From contig NZ_LMRG01000001.1 in NCBI RefSeq assembly GCF_001425605.1, positions 437,530 through 501,529 of the forward strand: a stretch of DNA of 64,000 bases, written 5' to 3'. Of the stretch, positions 39,469 to 48,216 are shown piece after piece. The notes under the pieces are model-generated. The model was not told the DNA's origin and did no database searches. It saw only the letters and a list, made by a program, of their open reading frames with translations. This DNA comes from Rhizobium sp. Leaf453. Its GTDB lineage: Bacteria; Pseudomonadota; Alphaproteobacteria; Rhizobiales; Rhizobiaceae. Each line of letters begins with the position of its first letter. Within the stretch, counting starts at the first letter, position 1. A program made the translations under genes and the position numbers.

Positions 39469-40374
39469 TTATCTCCCGTCCGCTTTGGCTTGCGCATGCT
39501 GGAAGAACATGATCGGCACGACCAGGATGAGCAGCAGGATTGTCGCCACCGCCGCCGAGACCGGCCAGTCACGATTGGCGTTGAACTCGTTCCACAGCGT
39601 CTTGCCGATCATCAGGGTTTCCGATCCGCCAAGCAGATCCGGAATGACGAACTCGCCGACCGCCGGAATGAAGACCAGCATGCAGCCGGCAATGACGCCC
39701 GGCAGCGATAGCGGGAATGTTACCCGCCAGAAGGCGCGGATCGGCGTGCAGCCGAGATCCTGCGCTGCTTCCGTCAGGCTGTGATCCATCTTCTCCAGCG
39801 ATGAGTAGATCGGCAGGACCATGAACGGCAGGTAGGAATAAACGATCCCGATATAGATTGCCGTGTGGGTGCCGAGGATGATCAGTGGACTGTCGATGAT
39901 TCCGATCTGGATCAGGAACTGATTGAGCAGGCCTTCCGGTTTGAGGATGGCGATCCAGGCATAGACGCGGATCAGGAAGCTCGTCCAGAACGGCAGGATG
40001 ACCAGCATCATCAAGGTCGGACGGATCGTGTTCGGCGCCTGCGCCATGCCGTAGGCCATCGGATAGGCGATCAGAAGCGTCAGGAATGTCGAGATCGCGG
40101 CGATCCAGAGGCTGGAGCCATAGGCCTTGGCATAGAGCGCGTCTTCCGTCAGCCAGACATAGTTGTCGAACGAAAACTGTTTGACGTTGTCGATGAACCC
40201 GCTGACCCCGGACGCCAGATCGAAGACCGGCAGATAGGGCGGCATTGCGGTCGCCGTCTCCGACAGCGAGATGCGGATGACGATGAAGAAGGGAATGAGG
40301 AAGAAGAACAGCAGCCAGGCGTAGGGGATGATGATCACCAGCCGGTTGAAGATTGCCGATCCGAATTTTGACAT
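39469..40374 (-). CDS. potH: polyamine ABC transporter permease PotH
   Basis: A 301-residue permease of the PotB/PotH type with about six helices. Diagnostic blocks are IPYAWLLFFFLIPFFIVIRISLSE, LPFWTSFLIRVYAWIAILKPEGLLNQFLIQIGII, and SSLEKMDHSLTEAAQDLGCTPIRAFWRVTFPLSLPGVIAGCMLVFIPAVGEFVIPDLLGGSETLMIGKTLWNEF. The YSLPFMVLPIYSSL segment matches PotH better than the spermidine-type PotB. It lies four bases after potG and two before potI, so all three are co-transcribed. Confidence 0.92.
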   Translation of the reverse strand: MSKFGSAIFNRLVIIIPYAWLLFFFLIPFFIVIRISLSETATAMPPYLPVFDLASGVSGFIDNVKQFSFDNYVWLTEDALYAKAYGSSLWIAAISTFLTLLIAYPMAYGMAQAPNTIRPTLMMLVILPFWTSFLIRVYAWIAILKPEGLLNQFLIQIGIIDSPLIILGTHTAIYIGIVYSYLPFMVLPIYSSLEKMDHSLTEAAQDLGCTPIRAFWRVTFPLSLPGVIAGCMLVFIPAVGEFVIPDLLGGSETLMIGKTLWNEFNANRDWPVSAAVATILLLILVVPIMFFQHAQAKADGR

Positions 40375-40378
40375 GGCA

Positions 40379-41524
40379 TCAATCCTTCAGCACGACGCCG
40401 GCGTTTTCATCGAAGGAAATCCAGACCTCCTGGTCGTAGCCCAGCGGATCCTCGACGGCGCGCACCGCATTGAGCGACGAAGCCTTGATGACCTTGCCGT
40501 CCTTCAGCTTGACGTGGAAAACCGTCATGTCGCCGAGATAGCCGATATCCCAGATTTCGCCCTGCGCGGCATTGAGTGGCGCGCAGGCAGGCTGGTCACG
40601 GCTGACACGGATCTTTTCCGGCCGGATGGCGAGCGAGGCCTTGGCGCCCTTCGCCGGCGGCTCGGAGGAGGCGACACGCACCGTAAAGCCGGTCTGGGTC
40701 GCTATCTCCACCGTACCCTCGCCGACCGCCGAGACCGTGCCGTCGAAAATGTTCACGTCGCCGATGAAATCAGCAACGAAGCGCGAGTTCGGAGCTTCGT
40801 AGATTTCCGGCGGCGTAGCGACCTGGACGACCTTGCCATGCGCCATGACGGCGATACGGTCGGCCATAGTCATCGCCTCTTCCTGGTCATGGGTGACGAT
40901 GACGAAGGTAAGGCCGAGTTCCTGCTGCAGGTCCATCAGCTCGAACTGTGTCTCCTCGCGCAGTTTCTTGTCGAGCGCGCCGAGCGGCTCGTCGAGCAGC
41001 AGCACCTTCGGCCGCTTGGCAAGCGAGCGGGCGAGCGCCACGCGCTGGCGCTGGCCACCGGACAACTGGTGCGGCTTGCGCTTGGAAAACTTGTCGAGCT
41101 TGACCAGTTTCAGCATCTGGTCGACCCGCTCGGCAATATCCGCCTTCGGCATTCCGTCCTGCTTCAGACCGAAGGCAATGTTGTTCTCGACCGTCATGTG
41201 CGGAAAAAGCGCATAGGACTGGAACATCATGTTGACCGGGCGCTTGTAGGGCGGAATGCCGGCAAGGTTCTGGCCGTCGAGAATGATCTCGCCCGATGTC
41301 GGCTGTTCAAAGCCGGCGAGCATGCGCAAAAGCGTGGACTTGCCGCATCCGGACGCCCCGAGCAGCGCGAAAAACTCGCGCGGGTAGATGTTGAGCGAGA
41401 GATCGTCGACCGCGACGAAATCACCGAATTTCTTGGTGACGTTCTTGACCGCGATGAACGGTACGGAGGTCGGGTCCGCCCAGGGGGCAAAGGAACGCCG
41501 GATACTACCAAGTGACTTCATCAT
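40379..41524 (-). CDS. potG: polyamine ABC transporter ATPase PotG
   Basis: A 381-residue ATPase. Walker A is GASGCGKST, the Q-loop NMMFQSYALFPHMTVENNIAFGLKQ, the signature LSGGQRQRVALARSL, Walker B LLLDEPLGALD, and the switch THDQEEAMTMADRIAVMAHGKVVQ. The TOBE_2 region (DGTVSAVGEGTVEI; LAIRPEKIRVSRDQP; GYLGDMTVFHVKLKDGKVIKAS) is that of PotG/PotA. It is separated from potF by a stem-loop at 41581-41611. Confidence 0.93.
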   Translation of the reverse strand: MMKSLGSIRRSFAPWADPTSVPFIAVKNVTKKFGDFVAVDDLSLNIYPREFFALLGASGCGKSTLLRMLAGFEQPTSGEIILDGQNLAGIPPYKRPVNMMFQSYALFPHMTVENNIAFGLKQDGMPKADIAERVDQMLKLVKLDKFSKRKPHQLSGGQRQRVALARSLAKRPKVLLLDEPLGALDKKLREETQFELMDLQQELGLTFVIVTHDQEEAMTMADRIAVMAHGKVVQVATPPEIYEAPNSRFVADFIGDVNIFDGTVSAVGEGTVEIATQTGFTVRVASSEPPAKGAKASLAIRPEKIRVSRDQPACAPLNAAQGEIWDIGYLGDMTVFHVKLKDGKVIKASSLNAVRAVEDPLGYDQEVWISFDENAGVVLKD

Positions 41525-41580
41525 CTATCCCCGAATGACATGCCCGGGCGGTCTTCTGTCCCGCCCTGCCCTTAAAAGAA

Positions 41581-41611
41581 AATTGCCCGGATTTTTGAGG
41601 TCCGGGCAATT
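41581..41611 (-). terminator. potF-potG intercistronic stem-loop
   Basis: AATTGCCCGGA (41581-41591) pairs with TCCGGGCAATT (41601-41611), an 11-bp perfect stem with a 9-base loop; the reverse strand continues TTCTTTTAAG. It mirrors the dppA-dppB arrangement and should reduce transcription into potGHI relative to potF. Confidence 0.7.
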
Positions 41612-41620
41612 CCTTGAAAC

Positions 41621-42715
41621 TCACTGGCCGGTAACGACCTTGGTCCACATGCGCGTCAGCACACGCTGCGCTTTTGCCTCGAACGGCGTTGTCGTGAAGA
41701 GCTTCTTCATCACGTCTTCCGGCGGATAGATGGCCGTGTCGTCGATGACGTCCTTGCTGATGAACTGCTGGGATGCCTTGTTGCCGTTGGCGTAGAACAC
41801 CACGTCGCTGGCCTTGGCGATAACTTCCGGCTTCATCAGGTAGTTCAGGAATTCATGGGCTTCCGCCAGATGCGGCGCATCGGCCGGAATGGCCATGACG
41901 TCGAACCACATCTGCGCGCCCGTCGGCGGGATGGAATAATCGACCGTCACGCCGGCCTTGGCTTCGGCAGCGCGATCACGCGCCTGGAAGATGTCGCCGG
42001 AATAGCCCAGCGCCAGGCAGATGTCGCCATTGGCCAGCGCATTGATATATTCCGAGGAATGGAACTTGCGGATATAGGGCCGGATGGACAGGAGCAGTTC
42101 CTCGGCCTTCGCCAGGTCGTCCGGCGCATGGCTGTCGGGGTTCAGCCCCAGATAAAGAAGAACACTCGGCACGACGTCCGTCGGCGAATCCAGCAGATAG
42201 ATGCCGCAATCCTTGAACTTGGCGGCCACTTCCGGCTTGAACAGCACATCCCAGGTCGGCTTTTCGTCCGTCCCGAGGATCTGCTTCGCCTTCTCGACGT
42301 TATAGCCGATGCCGGTCGTGCCCCACATATAGTCGATGGCATATTCGTTGCCCGGATCGTAGGTCGCCACGCGCGTGGTGATTTCGTCCCACATGTTGGA
42401 AAGGTTCGGCAGCTTCGACTTGTCGAGCTTCTGGAAAACGCCCGCCGCGATCTGGCGCTGCAGAAATGTCGCGGTCGGCACCACGACATCGTAGCCTGTG
42501 CCGCCGGCAAGCAGCTTGGTTTCAAGGATTTCGTTGGAATCGAAGACATCGTAGACGACCTTGATGCCGGTTTCCTTGGTGAAATCCTCAAGGATGCTGG
42601 CATCGATATAATCGGACCAGTTGTAGACGTTGACGACGCGCTCCTGCGCCACGGCAATCGTTGCGGACCCGCTCAGGACCATTGCGGCAAAGGCGGTGAC
42701 AATCTTTCGCGACAT
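41621..42715 (-). CDS. potF: periplasmic putrescine/polyamine-binding protein PotF
   Basis: From the ATG at 42715 (AAAGGGG eight bases upstream) the protein has 364 residues; the longer frame to 42835 is not supported. The signal peptide is MSRKIVTAFAAMVLSGSATIAVAQ. The mature part starts RVVNVYNWSDYIDASILEDFTKETGIKVVYDVFDSNEILETKLLAGGTGYDVVVPT, the PotF/PotD hallmark, and contains WGTTGIGYN, DSPTDVVPSVLLYLGLNPDS, GYSGDIFQARDRA and IPPTGAQMWFDVMAIPADAPH. The ligand is probably putrescine, consistent with the puuA/puuB-like pair at 56-59 kb. Confidence 0.93.
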   Translation of the reverse strand: MSRKIVTAFAAMVLSGSATIAVAQERVVNVYNWSDYIDASILEDFTKETGIKVVYDVFDSNEILETKLLAGGTGYDVVVPTATFLQRQIAAGVFQKLDKSKLPNLSNMWDEITTRVATYDPGNEYAIDYMWGTTGIGYNVEKAKQILGTDEKPTWDVLFKPEVAAKFKDCGIYLLDSPTDVVPSVLLYLGLNPDSHAPDDLAKAEELLLSIRPYIRKFHSSEYINALANGDICLALGYSGDIFQARDRAAEAKAGVTVDYSIPPTGAQMWFDVMAIPADAPHLAEAHEFLNYLMKPEVIAKASDVVFYANGNKASQQFISKDVIDDTAIYPPEDVMKKLFTTTPFEAKAQRVLTRMWTKVVTGQ

Positions 42716-43041
42716 GAAATTCCCCTTTTTTATCGGGTAAGCCCGGGCGCGCCATCGCCACGCACCCATCAGCCAGACCCGTATGGGTTTGGAAGTTAGG
42801 CATGTTTTTCGACAACCACAAGCGCTTTTACGCACTCTTTGAAGGCATCACGCTATCCGCGTAAATTTTAGGCTTTCCGCAAAAACATGAATCTTTTCAG
42901 CGGCACGCGAGCGCCGCGCCAGCCGGCCGCCGCCGGGTTAACCATAACCCCAGATCGGCGGCGCAGAACGGCGTTTACGATTGATTAACCCTGTTTGGAA
43001 TGCGATTTTCGCCCTGCGTTTTGCGTTGCGGAGAGTGCGTC
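42716..43041. other. divergent intergenic region potF / desaturase
   Basis: This 326-base region must carry the promoters of both genes. I see AT-rich patches near 42836-42895 and a short GC-rich inverted stretch near 42915-42965 (GGCCGCCGCC and GGCGGCGC), but no motif I can name and no extra gene. Confidence 0.35.
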
Positions 43042-43995
43042 ATGAGTGCCAAGTCGCCAAGGATCGACCCACGGGAATTGAAACGGCTATCCGTTCTGCG
43101 GCCCCACAAGACTCTTTTCGCCATCGCATTCGATTGGGCAATGATTGCCGGGGCAATCGCATTCAGCAAATACATGCAGCATCCGCTGGCCTATCTCGCC
43201 GCGATCCTCGTCATCGCCGGCCGGATGCATGCCTTCGGCTGCCTGATGCACGAGGCTGCCCATTACCGCATCATCAGGAATCGCAAGGTAAGCGACTGGA
43301 TGAGCGACCTGCTGCTCGCCTGGCCGATCCTGGCGACGGTCGATGGTTACCGGATGAACCACCTCGCCCATCACCAGCACACCAATACGGAAGACGATCC
43401 CGACTGGGCCGCCAAGCTCGGCATGGCGCAGTTTACCTTCCCGCAAAAACTCTGGCGTGGTATCGTCCAGCTGCTCGGCTATCTCGTGGCGGTGAACTCG
43501 GTGCGCGACATCCTGCACATGGCCAAGCGCATCGCCAAACACGACCGCTCGACCCGCACCTACAAGCTGCTGCGCCTCGGGTTCTACGTTTCGGCCGCAG
43601 TCATCTTCTCCATCTTCGGCCTGTGGACGGATTTCACGCTCTACTGGCTGGTGCCGTTCTTTACCTTCTTCTGCCTTTTTCTTTATGTCCGCAGCGTCGC
43701 CGAACATTTCGGCAGCATGGACTATTCCGACGAACTCGGCAGTTCGCGCACGGTTTATCCATACGCTTGGGAAAAGCTGTTCTTCGCGCCCCACAACATC
43801 AATTACCACCTGGAGCATCACCTCTATCCCGGCGTGCCCTATTATAACCTGCCCGAACTGCACGCCATCCTGATGCGCAACCAGAATTATGCCGCCCGGG
43901 CGCACGTGACCCACGGCTATACGACCGGCCTCGCCTCGGAATGCTTTGCTCCGAACGCACCGCTGCTGCCGGCGCATCATCCGGTCAGCTACTGA
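43042..43995 (+). CDS. membrane fatty acid desaturase / hydroxylase family protein
   Basis: From the ATG at 43042 (GGAG eight bases upstream; the frame opens at 43000) the protein has 317 residues. The three histidine clusters of the diiron membrane desaturases are present: CLMHEAAHYRI, NHLAHHQHTNTEDDPDW and NINYHLEHHLYPGVPYYNLPELH, with another SVAEHFGSMD between. Hydrophobic pairs (LFAIAFDWAMIAGAIAFS; LAYLAAILVIAGRMHAFG; AAVIFSIFGLWTDFTLYWLVPFFTFFCLFLYV) give the expected four helices. The substrate, whether a fatty acyl chain or another lipid, is unknown. It converges on the ScfR-type gene with a 7-base overlap at the 3' ends. Confidence 0.87.
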   Translation: MSAKSPRIDPRELKRLSVLRPHKTLFAIAFDWAMIAGAIAFSKYMQHPLAYLAAILVIAGRMHAFGCLMHEAAHYRIIRNRKVSDWMSDLLLAWPILATVDGYRMNHLAHHQHTNTEDDPDWAAKLGMAQFTFPQKLWRGIVQLLGYLVAVNSVRDILHMAKRIAKHDRSTRTYKLLRLGFYVSAAVIFSIFGLWTDFTLYWLVPFFTFFCLFLYVRSVAEHFGSMDYSDELGSSRTVYPYAWEKLFFAPHNINYHLEHHLYPGVPYYNLPELHAILMRNQNYAARAHVTHGYTTGLASECFAPNAPLLPAHHPVSY

Positions 43996-45398
43996 AAATC
44001 AAAGGCACTGAGCCCCGTCACCATCTCGTCGAGCCCAAGCGGGCGGGTGACCGGCGCCTCCGCCCGGGACAGGCAGCCCTGTCGCTCGCACAGACGACAG
44101 GCCGTTCCGGCAGCAACGGTGGCAACAGGCGCCTCGCCGTAAACCGTCTCCGTCGCATGGGCGACCTCGCATCCCAAGAGCAGCGCCGTCCGCCGCACCC
44201 GTTCCTGAAAGCCGGCACGCGGCCCCTCGACGGTGCGCGCAATAGTCAGATACTCGCCGCCCCCGAAAATATCCGCGCGCTCGACCAGAACCTGCCCGGC
44301 CTGCGAGAAGGCGGCGTGGATATTGAGCTTCGGACAGCCGCCACCGAACCGTGCCTGCGGAAAGCCTTGCGCACCGGAGCGGCGCAGGCGATGCCCCGCA
44401 TGGTCGATTTCCATCAGGAAGAACGGGACACCGGAAGCGCCCGGACGCTGGAGCGTCACCAGCCGGCTGGCCGCCTGCTCGAACGAGACCTGGAACCGGG
44501 CGCCAAGTACCTCGACATCGTATTTCGCCCGCTGCGCCGCCGAGAGAAACGCACCATAAGGCATCATGATCGCGTGCGCGGCATAACGGGCGAGTTCGAA
44601 ACGGCCGATGCGGCGCGCCTCGCCGGTCGACAGTCCCAGTTGCGCCAGATCCGCAGCGATCGCTTCGGTGAAGGCAATCTGCGCCGCCTCCATGGCGATT
44701 TCGCGCAACTGATCCTGCGCCGACAGCCGCTCCGACAGAAACAGCCGCATCGAATGGCGATCGAAGCGGCGGCGCAGGTCCGGCATGACATGAACCGGGA
44801 GAGCACGGACGCTCAGCCCATGCTCCTTCCGCAGCCAGCCTTTCAGCGCGCCGGCGAGATCGTCGCCGGGTGAAAGCTGGGCATGAAAGGCTTCCGCCGC
44901 CTCGTCGATAGCGGCAAAATAACAGGGCCGGCTTTCGAAGGTTTCGCGCACCTCGTCCATCGGCAATCTCGCCTCCGCCAGGGCCGCCATATGCCCTTGA
45001 CCGGCAAGCATCGTGCTCAAATCCTTCAGCCGCGACGATTGTTCCCTGTAGGCGCGGTAGAGCTTCAGGATACCGGTGGCGGCATTCGGCGCGGCTTCGG
45101 CGACCTCGATCAGTTCCTGATCGCCTGGCAACTCTCCGGACAACAGCGGATCCGCGAACATTTCACGCAACTGGGCAACGCTGCCGGTCGCTTCTCCCTG
45201 CAATTCGTCCAGATCGACCTTGTAGACGGAGGCAAGCTTCAGAAGCAATTGGACCGTCAATGGCCGCTGATTGCGCTCGATCAGGTTCAGATAGGACGGC
45301 GATATGCCAAGCGCCTCGGCCATGGCCGTCTGCGTCAGCGACAGGCCATTGCGGATTCGTCGTACACGCGCTCCGGCGAAGATCTTGTTTTCAGCCAT
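43989..45398 (-). CDS. ScfR/RamB-type short-chain acyl-CoA-responsive regulator (XRE + ImmA/IrrE + DUF2083)
   Basis: A 469-residue regulator. An XRE helix-turn-helix (residues about 9-63, GARVRRIRNGLSLTQTAMAEALGISPSYLNLIERNQRPL) is followed by an IrrE/ImmA-like middle part and a C-terminal ScfR domain with a Cys cluster (GTACRLCERQGCLSRAEAPVTRPLGLDE). Proteins of this class (RamB, PccR, MccR) sense short-chain acyl-CoAs and control glyoxylate or propionate genes. It is divergent from isocitrate lyase, with a repeat-rich operator between, so it very probably regulates aceA and itself. The direction (repressor or activator) cannot be told from sequence. Confidence 0.9.
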   Translation of the reverse strand: MAENKIFAGARVRRIRNGLSLTQTAMAEALGISPSYLNLIERNQRPLTVQLLLKLASVYKVDLDELQGEATGSVAQLREMFADPLLSGELPGDQELIEVAEAAPNAATGILKLYRAYREQSSRLKDLSTMLAGQGHMAALAEARLPMDEVRETFESRPCYFAAIDEAAEAFHAQLSPGDDLAGALKGWLRKEHGLSVRALPVHVMPDLRRRFDRHSMRLFLSERLSAQDQLREIAMEAAQIAFTEAIAADLAQLGLSTGEARRIGRFELARYAAHAIMMPYGAFLSAAQRAKYDVEVLGARFQVSFEQAASRLVTLQRPGASGVPFFLMEIDHAGHRLRRSGAQGFPQARFGGGCPKLNIHAAFSQAGQVLVERADIFGGGEYLTIARTVEGPRAGFQERVRRTALLLGCEVAHATETVYGEAPVATVAAGTACRLCERQGCLSRAEAPVTRPLGLDEMVTGLSAFDFQ

Positions 45399-45436
45399 TT
45401 GTCACATCCTTTACACAGGACTTACTAAACCCGGAA

Positions 45437-45473
45437 TTTACATAATTTACAAAATTACAAAAGCGATTTGTAA
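45437..45473. promoter_or_regulatory. repeat operator between the ScfR-type gene and aceA
   Basis: TTTACA occurs at 45437 and 45446 and TTACA at 45455, i.e. a half-site repeated every nine bases; the last one forms a perfect inverted repeat TTACAAA-AGCGA-TTTGTAA (45455-45473). The arrangement in a short divergent region suggests cooperative binding of the ScfR-type regulator. Confidence 0.55.
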
Positions 45474-45629
45474 AACACAAGACATCCTAACCCCTTTGTT
45501 ATGAGCATTTTGCGTTTTCTTCTGGCCGTTATATGCACTGCACTGTAAAACAAGTCACATTAGATTTCGACAAACGGTCAGGACTAAGACGAAAGTCTCA
45601 AGCAGGCCAATACTTCAGGAGGATCGACT

Positions 45630-46919
45630 ATGACTGATTTTTACAATCTCGTTCCGAATGCACCGCAGGGCCGCTTCGACGGCATCGAACGGCCGTACAC
45701 GGCTGATGATGTCAAGCGGCTGCGCGGCTCGGTCCAGATCAGCCATACGCTCGCCGAACGCGGCGCCAACCGCCTGTGGCAGTTGATCCACGAAGAAGAT
45801 TTCGTCAACGCGCTCGGCGCCATGACGGGCAACCAGGCCATGCAGCAGGTTCGCGCCGGGCTGAAGGCGATCTATCTGTCGGGCTGGCAGGTTGCCGCCG
45901 ACAGCAACACCGCTTCTTCCATGTATCCGGACCAGTCGCTTTATCCGGCCAATGCCGCGCCCGAGCTTGCCCGTCGCATCAACCGCACACTGCAGCGCGC
46001 TGACCAGATCGAGAGCTCCGAGGGCAAGGGCCTGTCGGTCGATACCTGGTTCGCACCGATCGTCGCAGACGCGGAAGCCGGTTTCGGTGGACCGCTCAAC
46101 GCCTTCGAGATCATGAAGGCGTTCATCGAGGCGGGTGCCGCCGGCGTCCACTACGAGGATCAGTTGGCATCGGAAAAGAAGTGCGGCCATCTCGGCGGCA
46201 AGGTCCTGATCCCGACGGCCGCCCATATCCGCAATCTCGATGCCGCGCGTCTTGCCGCCGACGTCATGGGGACGCCGACGCTGGTCATCGCCCGCACCGA
46301 TGCCGAGGCCGCCAAGCTCCTGACCTCGGATATCGACGAGCGCGACCAACCCTTCGTCGACTACGATGCCGGCCGCACGACGGAAGGGTTCTACCATGTC
46401 AAGAACGGCATCGAGCCCTGCATCGCCCGCGCCATTGCCTATGCCGAGCATTGCGACCTGATCTGGATGGAAACCGGCAAGCCGGATCTCGAGCAGGCCC
46501 GCAAGTTTGCGGAAGCCGTTCACAAAATCCATCCGGGCAAGAAGCTGGCCTACAACTGCTCGCCGTCCTTCAACTGGAAGAAGAACCTCGACGATGCGAC
46601 GATCGCCAAGTTCCAGCGAGAACTGGGCGCCATGGGCTACAAGTTCCAGTTCATCACGCTTGCCGGCTTCCATCAGCTGAACTTCGGCATGTTCGAACTG
46701 GCCCGCGGCTACAAGGACCGGCAGATGGCCGCCTATTCGGAGCTGCAGGAGGCGGAATTCGCCGCCGAGATCAACGGCTACACCGCCACCAAGCACCAGC
46801 GCGAAGTCGGCACCGGCTATTTCGACGCCGTATCGATGGCAATCACCGGCGGCAAGTCGTCGACAACCGCCATGCACGAATCGACCGAACACGAACAGTT
46901 CCGCCCGGCGGCGGAGTGA
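45630..46919 (+). CDS. aceA: isocitrate lyase
   Basis: A 429-residue enzyme of normal bacterial length. The catalytic loop is KKCGHLGGK with Cys185, the metal site in [15 protein letters not shown], further [30 protein letters not shown] and the active-site lid [21 protein letters not shown]. It splits isocitrate into glyoxylate and succinate, which is needed for growth on acetate, fatty acids or polyhydroxybutyrate-derived acetyl-CoA. GGAGGATCG precedes the ATG. It is divergent from the ScfR-type regulator; malate synthase is not in the window. Confidence 0.96.
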   Translation: MTDFYNLVPNAPQGRFDGIERPYTADDVKRLRGSVQISHTLAERGANRLWQLIHEEDFVNALGAMTGNQAMQQVRAGLKAIYLSGWQVAADSNTASSMYPDQSLYPANAAPELARRINRTLQRADQIESSEGKGLSVDTWFAPIVADAEAGFGGPLNAFEIMKAFIEAGAAGVHYEDQLASEKKCGHLGGKVLIPTAAHIRNLDAARLAADVMGTPTLVIARTDAEAAKLLTSDIDERDQPFVDYDAGRTTEGFYHVKNGIEPCIARAIAYAEHCDLIWMETGKPDLEQARKFAEAVHKIHPGKKLAYNCSPSFNWKKNLDDATIAKFQRELGAMGYKFQFITLAGFHQLNFGMFELARGYKDRQMAAYSELQEAEFAAEINGYTATKHQREVGTGYFDAVSMAITGGKSSTTAMHESTEHEQFRPAAE

Positions 46920-46929
46920 GTGGGCAAGT

Positions 46930-47138
46930 GTACCCCCTCACCAAGTGCGCCCAGCGTTCGACTGCGTCTCACGCGGTCTTACTATCCTCTCCCACAAGGG
47001 GAGAGGCAGGGGTGCCACGATCACCGCTCCTCATGTGAGGCAGGACGGTGCGGCAGGTTTTCCTCTCCCCTTGTGGGAGAGGATACGAAGGCCGGGTGAG
47101 ACGCAGTCGAACCCTTGGCCGAAGTTGGTGAGGGGTAC
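46930..47138. repeat. 209-bp composite inverted repeat element
   Basis: Three nested arm pairs share one centre: CCCCTCACCAA (46934-46944) with TTGGTGAGGGG (47125-47135); GTTCGACTGCGTCTCAC (46956-46972) with its complement (47096-47112); and a perfect 22-bp pair at 46985-47006 and 47062-47083 containing CTCTCCCACAAGGGGAGAG, which is itself palindromic. There is no coding capacity. It looks like a rhizobial intergenic mosaic repeat inserted between aceA and the next small gene. Confidence 0.75.
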
Positions 47139-47199
47139 GATCCCCTCCGAGAATTGCAATCAGACTTCAACAACCCCCATTGAAAAGAGGAGAAATGCC

Positions 47200-47451
47200 A
47201 TGACAGTCCAGACAGCCTTCAAGCCCCAGGTCAAGGAACGTGCCGAGGAACAGTCCTCGACCATGACCCAGGAACAGCAAGCGATGATCCGCATGGTCGC
47301 CAACGACCTGCACCGGCTCAATCAGGCCGTCATGAAGGCAGTGGACGCCGGCGTTTCCGTCGAACTCATTCGCTCCGCGCGTCACCACGGCGGAGAAGGC
47401 AACTGGGGCGATCTGCTGATCCCGGTCATCGTCGCGCAGGGACAACGATAG
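47200..47451 (+). CDS. 83-residue conserved-looking protein downstream of aceA
   Basis: The ATG at 47200 has a very good ribosome site (AGAGGAG, nine bases away); the open frame extends upstream through the repeat element but is not coding there. The product MTVQTAFKPQVKERAEEQSS... is soluble and helical in its middle (MIRMVANDLHRLNQAVMKAVDAGVSVELIRSARHH) and ends GNWGDLLIPVIVAQGQR. I do not recognise a named family. It ends at a strong terminator and may be co-transcribed with aceA if the repeat is read through. Confidence 0.7.
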   Translation: MTVQTAFKPQVKERAEEQSSTMTQEQQAMIRMVANDLHRLNQAVMKAVDAGVSVELIRSARHHGGEGNWGDLLIPVIVAQGQR

Positions 47452-47480
47452 TCTTCGACGCACAGCCACACCGCATGGCA

Positions 47481-47510
47481 AACCCGGATCGCGAAACAAC
47501 GATCCGGGTT
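47481..47510 (+). terminator. intrinsic terminator-like hairpin after the 83-residue gene
   Basis: AACCCGGATCG (47481-47491) pairs with CGATCCGGGTT (47500-47510); the following GCTTGTTTG is moderately T-rich. Confidence 0.7.
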
Positions 47511-47663
47511 GCTTGTTTGATGGAGCAATGCGGGACCCATACCAACAGCAAAACCTGCCTACTTGCTGCCCGTCCGGTCCCCGTGGCTGTCGGATTGACC
47601 TGTTGCCGCCGTCATTCTACCCTCCGGATTGTGAATGCAATCCAGTCGCTGCGGAGGCGCAAG

Positions 47664-48146
47664 ATGGACATGCAGAGCATTCCCGGCAAAGTCGCGTTCG
47701 GCGAGGATCGATATAACGACCCACTCCGCTTCCTCAACGGCCGCTTCGATTGCAAGGTTTCCGCTGGAGACAGCAACGGAGCCTTACTCATCTTTGACAC
47801 CTTTCGCGATAGTATCGGCGGGCCGCCGCTCCACTATCATGAACGCCAGGACGAATGGTTCATGGTGCTGGAAGGCGACTTCCTGTTTCAGGTCGGCGAC
47901 ACGCTTCTTCGCCTTGGCCCGGGAGATTCGATCTTTGGCCCACGCATGGTGCCGCACGCCTTCCTGAATCTGGTCGCACCGGCTCGCATGCTGATCGCCT
48001 TTACCCCCGCGCTCGACATGGAGCAGTTCTTTCGCGCAGGCCTCGGCCCCGGCTCTGCAGCCTCGGAAGAGTTCGAGAAGCTGCATAACGCGCATCACAT
48101 TTTCAATGTCGGCCCGCCGCTGCGGGTCGAGCAGGCCAACGTCTGA
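47664..48146 (+). CDS. cupin-domain protein
   Basis: From the ATG at 47664 (GGAGG ten bases upstream) the protein has 160 residues with one cupin_2 barrel. Motif 1 is GGPPLHYHERQDEWFMVLEGDFLFQVGD, with two His and a Glu as metal ligands, and motif 2 is GPRMVPHAFLNLVAPARMLIAFTP. The fold occurs in quercetin dioxygenase-like enzymes and in small-molecule sensors; activity cannot be predicted. It converges on a LysR-type gene 70 bases away. Confidence 0.85.
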   Translation: MDMQSIPGKVAFGEDRYNDPLRFLNGRFDCKVSAGDSNGALLIFDTFRDSIGGPPLHYHERQDEWFMVLEGDFLFQVGDTLLRLGPGDSIFGPRMVPHAFLNLVAPARMLIAFTPALDMEQFFRAGLGPGSAASEEFEKLHNAHHIFNVGPPLRVEQANV

Positions 48147-48216
48147 TCCGTGCAGCCGGCGATCACCTCAAGCCTCTTTGCCGTTGCAAACGCGCCGTCA
48201 TGCTGGAGTTCGCGCC

